Of a stretch of 64,000 nucleotides of DNA, positions 1 through 8,458 are shown one piece after another; position 1 is the stretch's first letter; each line of letters begins with the position of its first letter. Origin of the DNA: Opitutia bacterium ISCC 52 (GTDB lineage Bacteria; Verrucomicrobiota; Verrucomicrobiia; Opitutales; UBA2995); the NCBI GenBank assembly GCA_014529675.2, contig CP076040.1, positions 868,001 to 932,000 on the forward strand. The letters are read 5' to 3'. The notes beneath the pieces are model-generated. The model did not search any database. It had not been told where the DNA came from and saw only the letters and a program-made list of their open reading frames with translations. Both the position numbers and the translations under genes were made by a program.

Positions 1-356
1 GAAAAGCGATTTGGACTTATGAAGGCATTGGTCGTTCTATCTCAACCGCCAGTGTAGCCGATGGACTTATCTTCCAAGCGGAATACGATGGCGATATCCA
101 CTGCCTCGATGCCGAAACCGGTGAGCACCTCTGGGTTCACGAAACGAATAGCCGTATCTGGTCCTCTACTTTGGTAGCCGATGGGAAAGTCATCATTGGT
201 AACGAGGATGGTGAGTTGGTTATGCTCAAAGCCTCTCGCGAAAAAGAAGAAATTTCCTTAGCCGACTTTTACACACCTATTTACTGTAGCCCGATTGTGG
301 CTAACGATACGCTCTTTGTGACGACTCAAACTCACATGTACGCGATCGGCCAGTAG
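1..356 (+). CDS. PQQ-like beta-propeller repeat protein, C-terminal fragment
   Basis: The open frame enters from the left edge (reading from base 3) and stops at TAG 354-356, so only about 117 C-terminal residues are visible. They hold PQQ-propeller blade signatures such as DGDIHCLDAETGEHLW and NEDGELVMLKAS, the pattern of WD40-like PQQ enzyme repeats (a strand, then AxxGxxxW). Such propellers in Verrucomicrobia and Planctomycetes are mostly exported scaffolds or sensors and rarely bind PQQ itself. The gene lies 41 bases before the DUF3311-like gene on the same strand and probably belongs to the same operon. Function and signal peptide cannot be judged from this fragment. Confidence 0.85.
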   Translation, partial: KAIWTYEGIGRSISTASVADGLIFQAEYDGDIHCLDAETGEHLWVHETNSRIWSSTLVADGKVIIGNEDGELVMLKASREKEEISLADFYTPIYCSPIVANDTLFVTTQTHMYAIGQ

Positions 357-397
357 GGTGATTTCTCTCCGTCTCTAACCGTCACCCCAGTAACTCC

Positions 398-637
398 ATG
401 TCCAAGAAAACGCTCGTATTCGGCTACTTGGTCTTGCTTGCCATATTGCATCAAGACTTCTGGCTGAAAGATAACGCCTCCCTCGTATTCGGCTTTTTGC
501 CTGCAACCTTAGCCTACCATATGGGCTTCGTTTGTGCTGCGGCCCTTGGTTGGCTCATGGTGATCAAGTTTGCCTGGCCCAAAGGCCTGGAAGGCAAACC
601 TGATTCGGACAGCGCGAGTGAAGGAGGGGCAGAGTAA
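398..637 (+). CDS. Small membrane protein, DUF3311-like, paired with symporter
   Basis: This 79-residue protein has two hydrophobic segments (about 6-21 and 44-61) and an acidic, serine-rich tail. Size, topology and position immediately before a sodium:solute symporter match DUF3311 proteins, which commonly precede SSS-family genes and may act as a small accessory subunit. The stop codon overlaps the next start (TAATG at 635-639), indicating translational coupling. The DUF3311 assignment rests on context and hydrophobicity more than on residue identity. Confidence 0.65.
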   Translation: MSKKTLVFGYLVLLAILHQDFWLKDNASLVFGFLPATLAYHMGFVCAAALGWLMVIKFAWPKGLEGKPDSDSASEGGAE

Positions 638-2148
638 TGACTCAAGTTGTAATCATTTGTATCTACCTCGCCATGCTCATTGGGCTCGGTGTTGTTTCCA
701 GGAAATTTTTTAGAGGAGGCTCGGCTGACTTCTTTGTCGCAAGTCGTTCGATTGGACCGTTCGTCCTCTTCATGTCCGTTTTCGGAACTACCATGACGGC
801 ATTTGCCATGGTCGGAAGTACGGGGGAATCTTACCGCGTCGGTGTAGCCACCTTCGGCAAAATCGCTTCTTCATCTGCCTTAGTGCATTCGGCTGTGTTT
901 TTTCTGATTGGTCTACGACTGTGGTCGTTGGGAAAACGGAATGGCTACATGACCCAGATCGAGCTTTTCCGTGATCGTTTTGAAAGTAAGGGGATCGGTT
1001 ATCTGTTATTCCCCATCCTGGTAGGGCTCATTATTCCTTACCTTTTGGTCGGACTACTCGGCGCCGGATCTTTTATCGGCGGAGTCACCCGGGGAGCATT
1101 TCCTGATGTCTTTGCTTCGACCGGTGGTGCGATTCCGCCCTGGTTAACATCCTTGGTCATTTGTGGCGTTGTTCTTTCCTACATTTTTATGGGGGGTGTT
1201 CGTTCCGCTGCCTGGGCTAATACTTTCCAGACCATCGTTTTCATGATCATGGGGGTTTTAGCCTTCACATTGATCTCGAGTAAACTGGGTGGATTTGCTG
1301 CCGCATCTGAGATGGCCAATGAAGCAAAAGCAGTTCGTTCCGGTAACATTACGGAGCTGCAGTTTCTAAGCTATATGTTCATTCCACTTTCGGTGGGCAT
1401 GTTTCCGCACCTGTTTCAAAATTTCCTTACCTCCAAGAATTCCAAGAACTTCAAGTTTATGCTGATCGCTCACCCGGTCAGTATCATGGTGACCTGGATC
1501 CCATGTATCCTGATCGGTTACTGGGCAACGGGAGCTCTTATGCCTGGAACCGATACTCCGATCGTACCCGGGGCAGCTTCCCCGAACGCGGTTCTGGGAA
1601 TCATGGTTGGTAAATTATCGACACCGATCATCGGCGGTCTGGTGGGCGCCGGAGTTTTGGCCGCCATCATGTCATCTCTCGATTCTCAATTTGTATCGGT
1701 GGGAACCATGTTTACCCGTGACATCGTCGCACATGGTTTTGGCAAAGATCGTTTCTCTGATGGGCAGATGGTCTGGTTGGCTCGCGGGTTCATCACTTCG
1801 ATCGTTATTATCACTTTCTTGTTCACCCTGGCCGAACCACGGTCGGTCTTCACACTCGGTGTGTGGTGCTTTAGTGGATACGCCAGTTTGTTTCCCATTG
1901 TGTTTGCGACCATTTATTGGAAACGCGTAACCAAGGCCGGTGCTTATGCCGCGATCCTTGCGACAGCAGTCTGCTGGTTTATGCTTTTTAAAGCCTCCGG
2001 TTATGGAGCAAACGGATCTTACCTCTTTGGAGGAATGATGCCGGTGGTCGCTATGTTTGCCACCTGTTCGATCACCTTGGTGATTGTATCACTGTTTACC
2101 AAGGCTCCTTCTGAAGAAACTCTACAAAAATTCTTTCCTACTAAATAA
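637..2148 (+). CDS. Sodium:solute symporter (SSS family)
   Basis: This is a 503-residue polytopic membrane protein with about 13 hydrophobic helices, the normal size for the SSS family (PanF/PutP/SglT). The family's GGVRSAAWANTFQ signature is at residues 186-198, and the SSLDSQ motif at 346-351 matches the TM8 region that ligates sodium. It would import a solute with Na+ across the inner membrane. The substrate cannot be read from sequence. Its gene is coupled to the DUF3311-like gene upstream and lies 3 bases before the adenylating enzyme, so it may bring in a carboxylate used by the downstream enzymes. That link is inference. Confidence 0.9.
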   Translation: MTQVVIICIYLAMLIGLGVVSRKFFRGGSADFFVASRSIGPFVLFMSVFGTTMTAFAMVGSTGESYRVGVATFGKIASSSALVHSAVFFLIGLRLWSLGKRNGYMTQIELFRDRFESKGIGYLLFPILVGLIIPYLLVGLLGAGSFIGGVTRGAFPDVFASTGGAIPPWLTSLVICGVVLSYIFMGGVRSAAWANTFQTIVFMIMGVLAFTLISSKLGGFAAASEMANEAKAVRSGNITELQFLSYMFIPLSVGMFPHLFQNFLTSKNSKNFKFMLIAHPVSIMVTWIPCILIGYWATGALMPGTDTPIVPGAASPNAVLGIMVGKLSTPIIGGLVGAGVLAAIMSSLDSQFVSVGTMFTRDIVAHGFGKDRFSDGQMVWLARGFITSIVIITFLFTLAEPRSVFTLGVWCFSGYASLFPIVFATIYWKRVTKAGAYAAILATAVCWFMLFKASGYGANGSYLFGGMMPVVAMFATCSITLVIVSLFTKAPSEETLQKFFPTK

Positions 2149-2151
2149 TTC

Positions 2152-3225
2152 ATGAGTTCAACGCTAACCATTGAAGAGGCGAATGAAGCACGGGATGCTC
2201 GCGTTCGCGAAATTATAAAATGGCACTTCTCGCCTGAAACCGGTTGTGACTACTGGCTCGATTGGGCCAGCAAGGCTGACTGGAATCCTTTGGAGGAAGT
2301 AACCTGTTTTGCTGACATCCTGAAGTTTGATCACTTCGACGATGAAACGCTGCGCAAAGAAATGCCCGAGCGTTTTATCCCCAAAGCGTATGAAGGACGT
2401 CCCTACAATGTGTTTGAGACCGGTGGAACAACGGGTATGCCCAAGCAACGGATCGGTTGGGATGACTACAAACACGATTACGAAGAATTTAGTAATCACT
2501 ACGGCGACGACTTTTTTCCTAAAGGAACGAACTGGTTGATGGTTGGCCCAACGGGTCCACGCCGTCTTCGTTTGGCGATCGAGCACCTGGCTGCTCACCG
2601 CGGTGGTTCATGTTACTTTATCGATCTGGATCCTCGTTGGGTAAAACGCCTGATTAAAATGGGTGAGATCCCAATGGCGAAGGCTTACCAGGAACACGTG
2701 ATCGACCAGGCTTCAGCCATTCTACGGCATCGTAATATCACCTGTATGTTTACAACGCCGAAGCTACTCGAGAGCTTGGCGGAGCGCATGTCTCTGGTGA
2801 AGGCTGGATTGAAAGGGGTATTTGCCGGTGGAACGACTATGACTCCACAATACGTACGATTTATCAATGAAGAGGTATTGGAAGGTCAGATCAACTTTGC
2901 GCCTACCTACGGCAACACGCTCATGGGATTGGCCATCAGTAAGAAGCTGGTTCCTGAAGACAATTATAGTCTAACTTATTACGCTCCAGAGCCGCGCGCG
3001 GTGCTTCGCGTAGTCAACCCGGACAACGCTGACGAACTTGTGGATTACGATGAATACGGAAGAGTTGAACTTACGACTCTTACTAAGGAATTTTTTGTGC
3101 CACGGTTTCTCGAAAGAGATGAAGCGATTCGTCGCCGTCCATGTGACGAATTCTCTTGGGATGGAGTAGGGGACGTTCGCCCATTCCAGTCCGGAACAAA
3201 AACAGTAATTGAAGGAGTATATTAA
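2152..3225 (+). CDS. EhpF-like acyl-adenylating enzyme lacking the C-terminal domain
   Basis: This 357-residue member of the ANL adenylating superfamily has the P-loop ETGGTTGMPK at 89-98, the YGNT motif (A5 equivalent) at 253-256 and a GD motif of the A7/A8 type at 340-341. It ends just after that point, so the mobile C-terminal domain that carries the adenylation lysine is missing. EhpF of D-alanylgriseoluteic acid (phenazine) biosynthesis and LuxE-type proteins are short in a similar way. They activate a carboxylate for reduction rather than make a free CoA ester. It is followed at 18 and 1 base spacing by an aldehyde-dehydrogenase-fold reductase and an iron alcohol dehydrogenase, which suggests carboxylate activation feeding two reductions. 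The substrate is unknown. Confidence 0.8.
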   Translation: MSSTLTIEEANEARDARVREIIKWHFSPETGCDYWLDWASKADWNPLEEVTCFADILKFDHFDDETLRKEMPERFIPKAYEGRPYNVFETGGTTGMPKQRIGWDDYKHDYEEFSNHYGDDFFPKGTNWLMVGPTGPRRLRLAIEHLAAHRGGSCYFIDLDPRWVKRLIKMGEIPMAKAYQEHVIDQASAILRHRNITCMFTTPKLLESLAERMSLVKAGLKGVFAGGTTMTPQYVRFINEEVLEGQINFAPTYGNTLMGLAISKKLVPEDNYSLTYYAPEPRAVLRVVNPDNADELVDYDEYGRVELTTLTKEFFVPRFLERDEAIRRRPCDEFSWDGVGDVRPFQSGTKTVIEGVY

Positions 3226-3243
3226 TTTAAGAGGCATATCGTC

Positions 3244-4686
3244 ATGAGTGACCAAATTCACATTCCAGTTCTCCGCCTTGGGCAGACTTATAAAAGTTTA
3301 GATATGACCGAACTCGACAGCGACGGTAAGCCAATCGAAGTGAGCGTTGCGAATCCGGGCATCATTCGACGGGACTTGCTCGATATCGATAAATCCGTTG
3401 CTGCCTTACAAGCGATTCCTTGCGAGACTTTGGCTGACTATTGTGAGAAAGCGGCCGAGCTATTCCTAAACGGTGATCTGCCATGGGGCGCTGGTGACGA
3501 AATGCAAAGTCCGGAGGACTACGCAGCCGCGCTGTCTCTTTCAACGGGATTACCGCACAGCCTTTGCCGTCTGAACATGGGCAAAGTCTATGAGGCGATG
3601 GCTAACATTCGGGCTATCCTTTCCGGACTTACCCGGAGCATGCCGCTTTCACTGTTCGATGATGGTTTCGTTAACCAGAATGGACTGGATGTAAATTTCT
3701 TCCCTCAAACTAAGAGTCTCGGCGTTTTACTGCCGAGTAACTCTCCAGGAGTGAATTCCCTTTGGTTGCCGGCACCGGTATTGAAAATTCCGGTGATACT
3801 GAAACCCGGTCGTGAAGACCCATTTACGCCTTTCAGGATTGTTCAGGCCATGATCACCGCGGGTTTCCCAGCTGAGGCCTTTGGTTTTTATCCAACGACT
3901 CACGAGGGTGGAAATACCTTACTTTTCGAAACAGGACGGGGTGTTGCTTTTGGTTCTGACAAAACCGTGAAACAATATGCGCCTTACCGCAGTATTCAGG
4001 TGCATGGCTCCGGGCGCAGTAAAGTCCTTATCGGTGACGACTTTGTCGACAATTGGGAAGAGGATGTAGACACCATCGTGCAATCGATTTCTGCCAATGG
4101 CGGACGTAGTTGTATCAATGCTTCGGGTGTTCTTGTGTCAAAGAACCGTGATGAGATCGCTCATGCGATTGCCAAAAAGCTGGCTGCCATCGTGCCCCTC
4201 GAACGCACCGATCCTGACGCAACTGTTTGTGGGTTTTCGAACCCTGATTATGCCAAGGCGATCGATGAGATGATCGAAGATCATTTGAAGACGCCGGGTG
4301 CGATTGATCTTACCGCGCAGTATCGCGACGGACCTCGTTTGGTCGAGAAGTGGGGACAGACTTTCCTGAGCCCGACTTTGATTCTTTGTGAAGATAAGGA
4401 TCATCCTCTCGCGAACACTGAGTTTATGTTCCCGTTTGCCAGCATTGTAGAAGTTCCTCAGGACCAGATGCTCGACACGATTGGTGAGACTTTGGTCGTT
4501 TCAGCGTTCACCTCCAACCAGGAGTGGGCGATCGACTTGATGACCAGCACGAACATTGAGCGTTTGAATATCGGTCCTTATCCGACAAACCGTGTTCAAT
4601 GGGAGCAACCTCACGAAGGTAATATTTTTGAATTTCTCTATCGAAGACGAGCGTTACAAGGAGACTTGGTGACGCTGGAAAAATAA
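3244..4686 (+). CDS. Aldehyde-dehydrogenase-fold acyl reductase
   Basis: A 480-residue ALDH-superfamily protein. The nucleophilic cysteine lies in NGGRSCINASG (Cys290), the oxyanion asparagine in PSNSPG (Asn165), and the cofactor lysine in LKPG (Lys187). Where hydrolytic ALDHs carry ELGGK with the general-base glutamate, this protein reads VHGSGRSK (253-260), so that glutamate is absent. Acylating ALDHs also lack it, which favours reduction of an activated acyl group to an aldehyde over oxidation of an aldehyde to an acid. Its place between the adenylating enzyme and the Fe-dependent alcohol dehydrogenase (1-base gap to the latter) agrees. It does not look like the distinct LuxC family. Confidence 0.85.
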   Translation: MSDQIHIPVLRLGQTYKSLDMTELDSDGKPIEVSVANPGIIRRDLLDIDKSVAALQAIPCETLADYCEKAAELFLNGDLPWGAGDEMQSPEDYAAALSLSTGLPHSLCRLNMGKVYEAMANIRAILSGLTRSMPLSLFDDGFVNQNGLDVNFFPQTKSLGVLLPSNSPGVNSLWLPAPVLKIPVILKPGREDPFTPFRIVQAMITAGFPAEAFGFYPTTHEGGNTLLFETGRGVAFGSDKTVKQYAPYRSIQVHGSGRSKVLIGDDFVDNWEEDVDTIVQSISANGGRSCINASGVLVSKNRDEIAHAIAKKLAAIVPLERTDPDATVCGFSNPDYAKAIDEMIEDHLKTPGAIDLTAQYRDGPRLVEKWGQTFLSPTLILCEDKDHPLANTEFMFPFASIVEVPQDQMLDTIGETLVVSAFTSNQEWAIDLMTSTNIERLNIGPYPTNRVQWEQPHEGNIFEFLYRRRALQGDLVTLEK

Positions 4687-4687
4687 C

Positions 4688-5836
4688 ATGGTCGATCCTT
4701 TCGAGTCCAGGCCCTCGCCCAAACTTGTTTTTGGGAATGGAGTCATAAAGGAATTGCCGAACTCAATCAAAGAGTTGGGCATCACTTCTGTCTTACTCGT
4801 GACGGACAAAGGTATTGTTAAGGCCGGTCATGTTGAGGCCACCTGTGCGTTGCTTGAAGGGGAAGGCATTCCGGTTCATGTCTACGATGACGTGAGCGAG
4901 AATCCGACCGAGAATGATGCGGCTGCCTGTTGTGCCTATGCCAAGGAACTCGAGTTTGATGGTTTCGTCGCATTGGGAGGTGGCAGCAGTATGGATACTG
5001 CCAAGGCTTGTAACTTTCTGCTGACCAATGGCGGGCGCATGAGCGATTACCACGGTTACGGAAAGGCATCGAAAAAGATGCTGCCTTTTATCGCTATTCC
5101 TACCACCGCGGGCACCGGGAGTGAGTGTCAGTCTTACGCTTTGGTAAGTCGCGAAGAGAGTCATGAAAAGATGGCCTGTGGAGATCCAAAGGCGCTAGCT
5201 CGTGTAGCCATTCTTGATCCAGACATTACGGATAGCCAACCGCGATCGGTTGCAGTGCAGACCGGTATTGACGCTTTGGCTCATGCCTTGGAAGCGGCGG
5301 TGTCGACTAAGAGGACAGAGTTATCTTCCATGTATTCCGAAGCAGCGTTTCGGCATATTGTTCGGGCGATCGATGACATTGTAGATTATAGTGTGCATGG
5401 TGACGACCGGGGACATATGCTCTTGGGAGCTGCTTTAAGTGGCCTCGCAATTGAAAACAGCATGTTGGGCGCAGCCCACGCTTCGGCTAATCCACTAACC
5501 GCTCGTCACGATATTATTCATGGTCGTGCCGTAGCGATGATGTTGCCGCATGTGATGCGGTTTAACAATCAGGATTCGGAAGCCTCACGTATCTACAGCC
5601 GTTATAGTTCTATTTTGAGTGAGCTGGATGTGAGCGATAAATCTCTCATCGACTGGGTCGCAGATCTAACGGGTCGTATGGCGCACATAGCATTCAGCGC
5701 TGATGAGAAAGAGATCCAGCAATTGGCCACCGAAGCCAAACAGCAGTGGACAGGAAACTTTAACCCTCGATCACTCGAGGTGAGTGATTTTGTTGAATTG
5801 TACCGGGCGGCTTTGGCTTTGCCAGAACCGGCATAA
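4688..5836 (+). CDS. Iron-containing alcohol dehydrogenase
   Basis: A 382-residue group III alcohol dehydrogenase. The nucleotide-binding GGGSSMDTAKA is at 97-107. The metal ligands are visible as Asp195 and His199 in GIDALAHALEA, His264 in GAAHASANP, and His278 in HGRA. The family interconverts aldehydes and alcohols with NAD(P)H and Fe2+ in the cytoplasm. Directly behind the acyl reductase, it most likely reduces that enzyme's aldehyde product to the alcohol. Length is normal and no key residue is missing. Confidence 0.92.
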   Translation: MVDPFESRPSPKLVFGNGVIKELPNSIKELGITSVLLVTDKGIVKAGHVEATCALLEGEGIPVHVYDDVSENPTENDAAACCAYAKELEFDGFVALGGGSSMDTAKACNFLLTNGGRMSDYHGYGKASKKMLPFIAIPTTAGTGSECQSYALVSREESHEKMACGDPKALARVAILDPDITDSQPRSVAVQTGIDALAHALEAAVSTKRTELSSMYSEAAFRHIVRAIDDIVDYSVHGDDRGHMLLGAALSGLAIENSMLGAAHASANPLTARHDIIHGRAVAMMLPHVMRFNNQDSEASRIYSRYSSILSELDVSDKSLIDWVADLTGRMAHIAFSADEKEIQQLATEAKQQWTGNFNPRSLEVSDFVELYRAALALPEPA

Positions 5837-5853
5837 ATGTAGAGGACGAGCTG

Positions 5854-7044
5854 ATGAAGGTTCATCTTTCCAAATATGTTATCAGTCTTTCGCTTGTCGC
5901 AGCGATTCTTTGGACAGCTGCTTGTTCCAAGTCATCTGAGACGACTATAGAGGAAACCGTGGTTGAGGAAGCCGCGCCTCCTGTTCCTCAAACTTCCTGG
6001 TCGATGACTCGTGGGGGACCTCATCTTTCGGGACAAATTCCAGCCGCTCTGCCTGGAAAGATGGAAATCGCATGGACGTTTTCTGCAGGACAAATGATCT
6101 CAGCCGAAGCGGCGATTCTGGGCGGACATGTTTTTGTCGGTACCGAGGATGGATTGTTTTTTAAACTCGATTTGGAAACGGGAGAAGAGCTTTGGAAGTT
6201 CGAAACCGAGGACGCTGTCACAGCGGCTCCGGCAATTAGTGGAGATCTGGTTTTTCTACCTTCAAACGATGGGCAACTCTATGCCTTGAGTCTGGAGACA
6301 GGTGAAGAAGTATGGAAGTTCGGAGCAGACGACAAGATCAGTGCAGCACCTGTGGTGGTAGATAACCCTGAAGGGGAAGGACAGTGGGTATTGATGAATG
6401 GCTATGATGGCACCACCCGTTGTTTGAGCACGGAAGATGGTTCGCTGATCTGGTCTTACGAAACGGAAGACTACATAAATGGTTCGCCTGCGGTCGTAGA
6501 CAACCAGTGGGTGGTATTTGGTGGCTGTGATGCGCAATTGCATGTCATCGGTTTAGCAGACGGTAGTCTGGTTCATAAGATCCCGAATGATTCGCAGATT
6601 GTGAGTTCCATCGCGACTTATAAGCACATGGCTTACTCGGGAAACTACGCAAATCAAGTGGTGGCATTCGATGTGGACCTCGGGATGATTGCCTGGGTCT
6701 ATGAGGACCGAAACTTGCCTTTCAACAATGCTCCCGGTGTGAGCGATGACATGCTGTTTATCGGCTCCAATGATAAGCATCTGCACGCTGTCAACCAGGA
6801 AAGCGGCGAAGCTGCCTGGAAATTTAGAACGGGAGCCCGGATAGAGAGTGCTCCTATCATCTTTGATGATGGACTCATTTTTGGGTCAGGGGACGGTCGC
6901 CTCTATGCCTTAAATCTCGACAGTGGAGAGGAAATCTGGAGGCTCGACCTCGGTGAAGGGTTCATTGCCAGTCCGGCCTACGGATACGGCGCGCTCATCA
7001 TCGGAGGTGAAGATGGAACCGTCTTTGCCTTAAAAGAGTCCTGA
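5854..7044 (+). CDS. PQQ-like beta-propeller lipoprotein
   Basis: This 396-residue protein has a hydrophobic leader ending in the lipobox-like TAAC (Cys24), followed by an acidic Ser/Glu/Pro linker, so it is probably a lipoprotein. The rest is repeated blades of the type DLETGEELWKF, SLETGEEVWKF and NQESGEAAWKF, giving a seven- or eight-bladed PQQ/WD40-like propeller similar to BamB-type folds. It has no visible catalytic residues. It lies 17 bases after the alcohol dehydrogenase and 41 before the radical SAM gene, inside the operon. A role as periplasmic scaffold, sensor or metabolite-binding protein is possible but not shown. Confidence 0.88.
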   Translation: MKVHLSKYVISLSLVAAILWTAACSKSSETTIEETVVEEAAPPVPQTSWSMTRGGPHLSGQIPAALPGKMEIAWTFSAGQMISAEAAILGGHVFVGTEDGLFFKLDLETGEELWKFETEDAVTAAPAISGDLVFLPSNDGQLYALSLETGEEVWKFGADDKISAAPVVVDNPEGEGQWVLMNGYDGTTRCLSTEDGSLIWSYETEDYINGSPAVVDNQWVVFGGCDAQLHVIGLADGSLVHKIPNDSQIVSSIATYKHMAYSGNYANQVVAFDVDLGMIAWVYEDRNLPFNNAPGVSDDMLFIGSNDKHLHAVNQESGEAAWKFRTGARIESAPIIFDDGLIFGSGDGRLYALNLDSGEEIWRLDLGEGFIASPAYGYGALIIGGEDGTVFALKES

Positions 7045-7085
7045 CTTTCAGCGGTTTCATTACCCAACCCTAAGCAATTTTAATT

Positions 7086-8420
7086 ATGGATACCAACCCT
7101 TTCGACAAACCACAGAGCGCCAAAAATTCAACGCGCGCCGGTAATTACTTTATTTCTAATTATCCTCCTTTTTCTTTCTGGTCCGAAGACCAGGCCGTAG
7201 AGGTGGAGATTGCCCTGAACTCCGAGCCGGATCCGAATGCCAAGCTAGGTGTCTATCACCACATCCCATTTTGTCGGAAGCGTTGTCACTTTTGTTACTT
7301 CCGTGTTTACACCGACAAGAATGCTAACCAGATCCAGAATTATTTGGACGGCACCATGGTTGAAATGAAAGCCATGGCTGAACGCCCGCTTTTCCAGGGA
7401 CGCAAACCGCATTTCATTTATTTCGGAGGTGGTACTCCTTCCTATCTTTCTTCCAAACAGCTACATAGTCTGACTGACCAAATGAAGGCCATACTCCCAT
7501 GGGACGAAGCCGAGGAAGTCGCTTTCGAAGGTGAACCAGGCACCTTGAACGAGAGGAAGCTGGCTGCGATCAAAGATGTCGGTGTCACTCGCCTGAGTCT
7601 GGGGATTGAGAACTTTAATGATCACCTTTTGGAGATCAACGGACGTGCCCACCGCGCACCGGAGGTATACAAAGCCTACGAGCGTGCACGGGAATTGAAT
7701 TTTGATCAGCTCAATATCGATTTGATTGCGGGTATGCTCGAAGAGACGGAAGAGAACTGGCAATTCAACATCGAAGAAACGATCAAGCTGATGCCGGATA
7801 GTGTGACCATCTACCAGATGGAGATACCTTACAACACGGCCATCTATAAGGAGATGAAAAACACCGGTCAGCTGGTGGCTCCGGTTGCTGACTGGGAAAC
7901 CAAACGTCGCTGGGTGAAGGAAGCCTTTGCTGCGTTGGAAAGTGCCGGTTATACCATTTCCAGTGGTTACACGGCTGTGAAAGATCCAGACCGCACCAAG
8001 TTTATTTATCGTGATGAATTGTGGAGTGGGGCAGACCTACTTGGCCTGGGTGTTGCATCGTTCTCTCACGCGGCTGGTGTCCACTACCAGAACACCACCG
8101 AGATTGATCCTTATCTTGAAAAAGTAGAAGCAGGCGAGCTACCGATTAAGCGAGCTTTCCGCACATCAAAAGAAGAGCGCATGATCCGTGAGTTCATCCT
8201 TCAAATGAAATTGGGTCATGTAAAGTTGGGTTACTTCACTGAAAAATTTGGAATTAATATGGAAGAGCGATTTGCAGAGCAACTGGCCGGCCTGACCGAA
8301 GAAGGACTCCTTGAAGTTCAAAATGGAGAAGTACTACTCAATCGTGATGGCCTTCTCTGTGTAGACAATCTCCTGCACGACTTCTTTCTGCAACAGCATC
8401 GGACGAGCAAAATCGTTTAA
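7086..8420 (+). CDS. HemW-like radical SAM protein
   Basis: A 444-residue radical SAM enzyme of the coproporphyrinogen III oxidase-like (HemN/HemW) group. The [4Fe-4S] motif is CRKRCHFC (Cys63, Cys67, Cys70) within HHIPFCRKRCHFCYF. FGGGTPS follows about 45 residues later, and the HemW-type C-terminal domain (around 340-430) is present. In HemW the motif continues CDF; here it is CYF. Housekeeping HemW is a heme chaperone, but related class C enzymes methylate or couple substrates in natural-product pathways. The setting between a propeller lipoprotein and a chorismate-lyase-like gene favours a pathway enzyme. The reaction is unknown. Confidence 0.85.
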   Translation: MDTNPFDKPQSAKNSTRAGNYFISNYPPFSFWSEDQAVEVEIALNSEPDPNAKLGVYHHIPFCRKRCHFCYFRVYTDKNANQIQNYLDGTMVEMKAMAERPLFQGRKPHFIYFGGGTPSYLSSKQLHSLTDQMKAILPWDEAEEVAFEGEPGTLNERKLAAIKDVGVTRLSLGIENFNDHLLEINGRAHRAPEVYKAYERARELNFDQLNIDLIAGMLEETEENWQFNIEETIKLMPDSVTIYQMEIPYNTAIYKEMKNTGQLVAPVADWETKRRWVKEAFAALESAGYTISSGYTAVKDPDRTKFIYRDELWSGADLLGLGVASFSHAAGVHYQNTTEIDPYLEKVEAGELPIKRAFRTSKEERMIREFILQMKLGHVKLGYFTEKFGINMEERFAEQLAGLTEEGLLEVQNGEVLLNRDGLLCVDNLLHDFFLQQHRTSKIV

Positions 8421-8458
8421 GTATTCTCTATTTCCCTAGCTTAAATCACCCCACCCCT

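Noticed and set aside
1686-1913. Minus-strand open frames inside the symporter and other long genes
   Set aside because: They lie wholly inside well-supported genes on the other strand, show no domain or leader signals and mirror the codon pattern of the real frame.
3244-4686. Calling the ALDH-fold protein LuxC (fatty acyl-CoA reductase of bioluminescence)
   Set aside because: The cysteine motif NGGRSCINASG and the PSNSPG and LKPG segments follow the general ALDH fold; no luxAB, luxD or luciferase is present. Only the functional analogy is kept.
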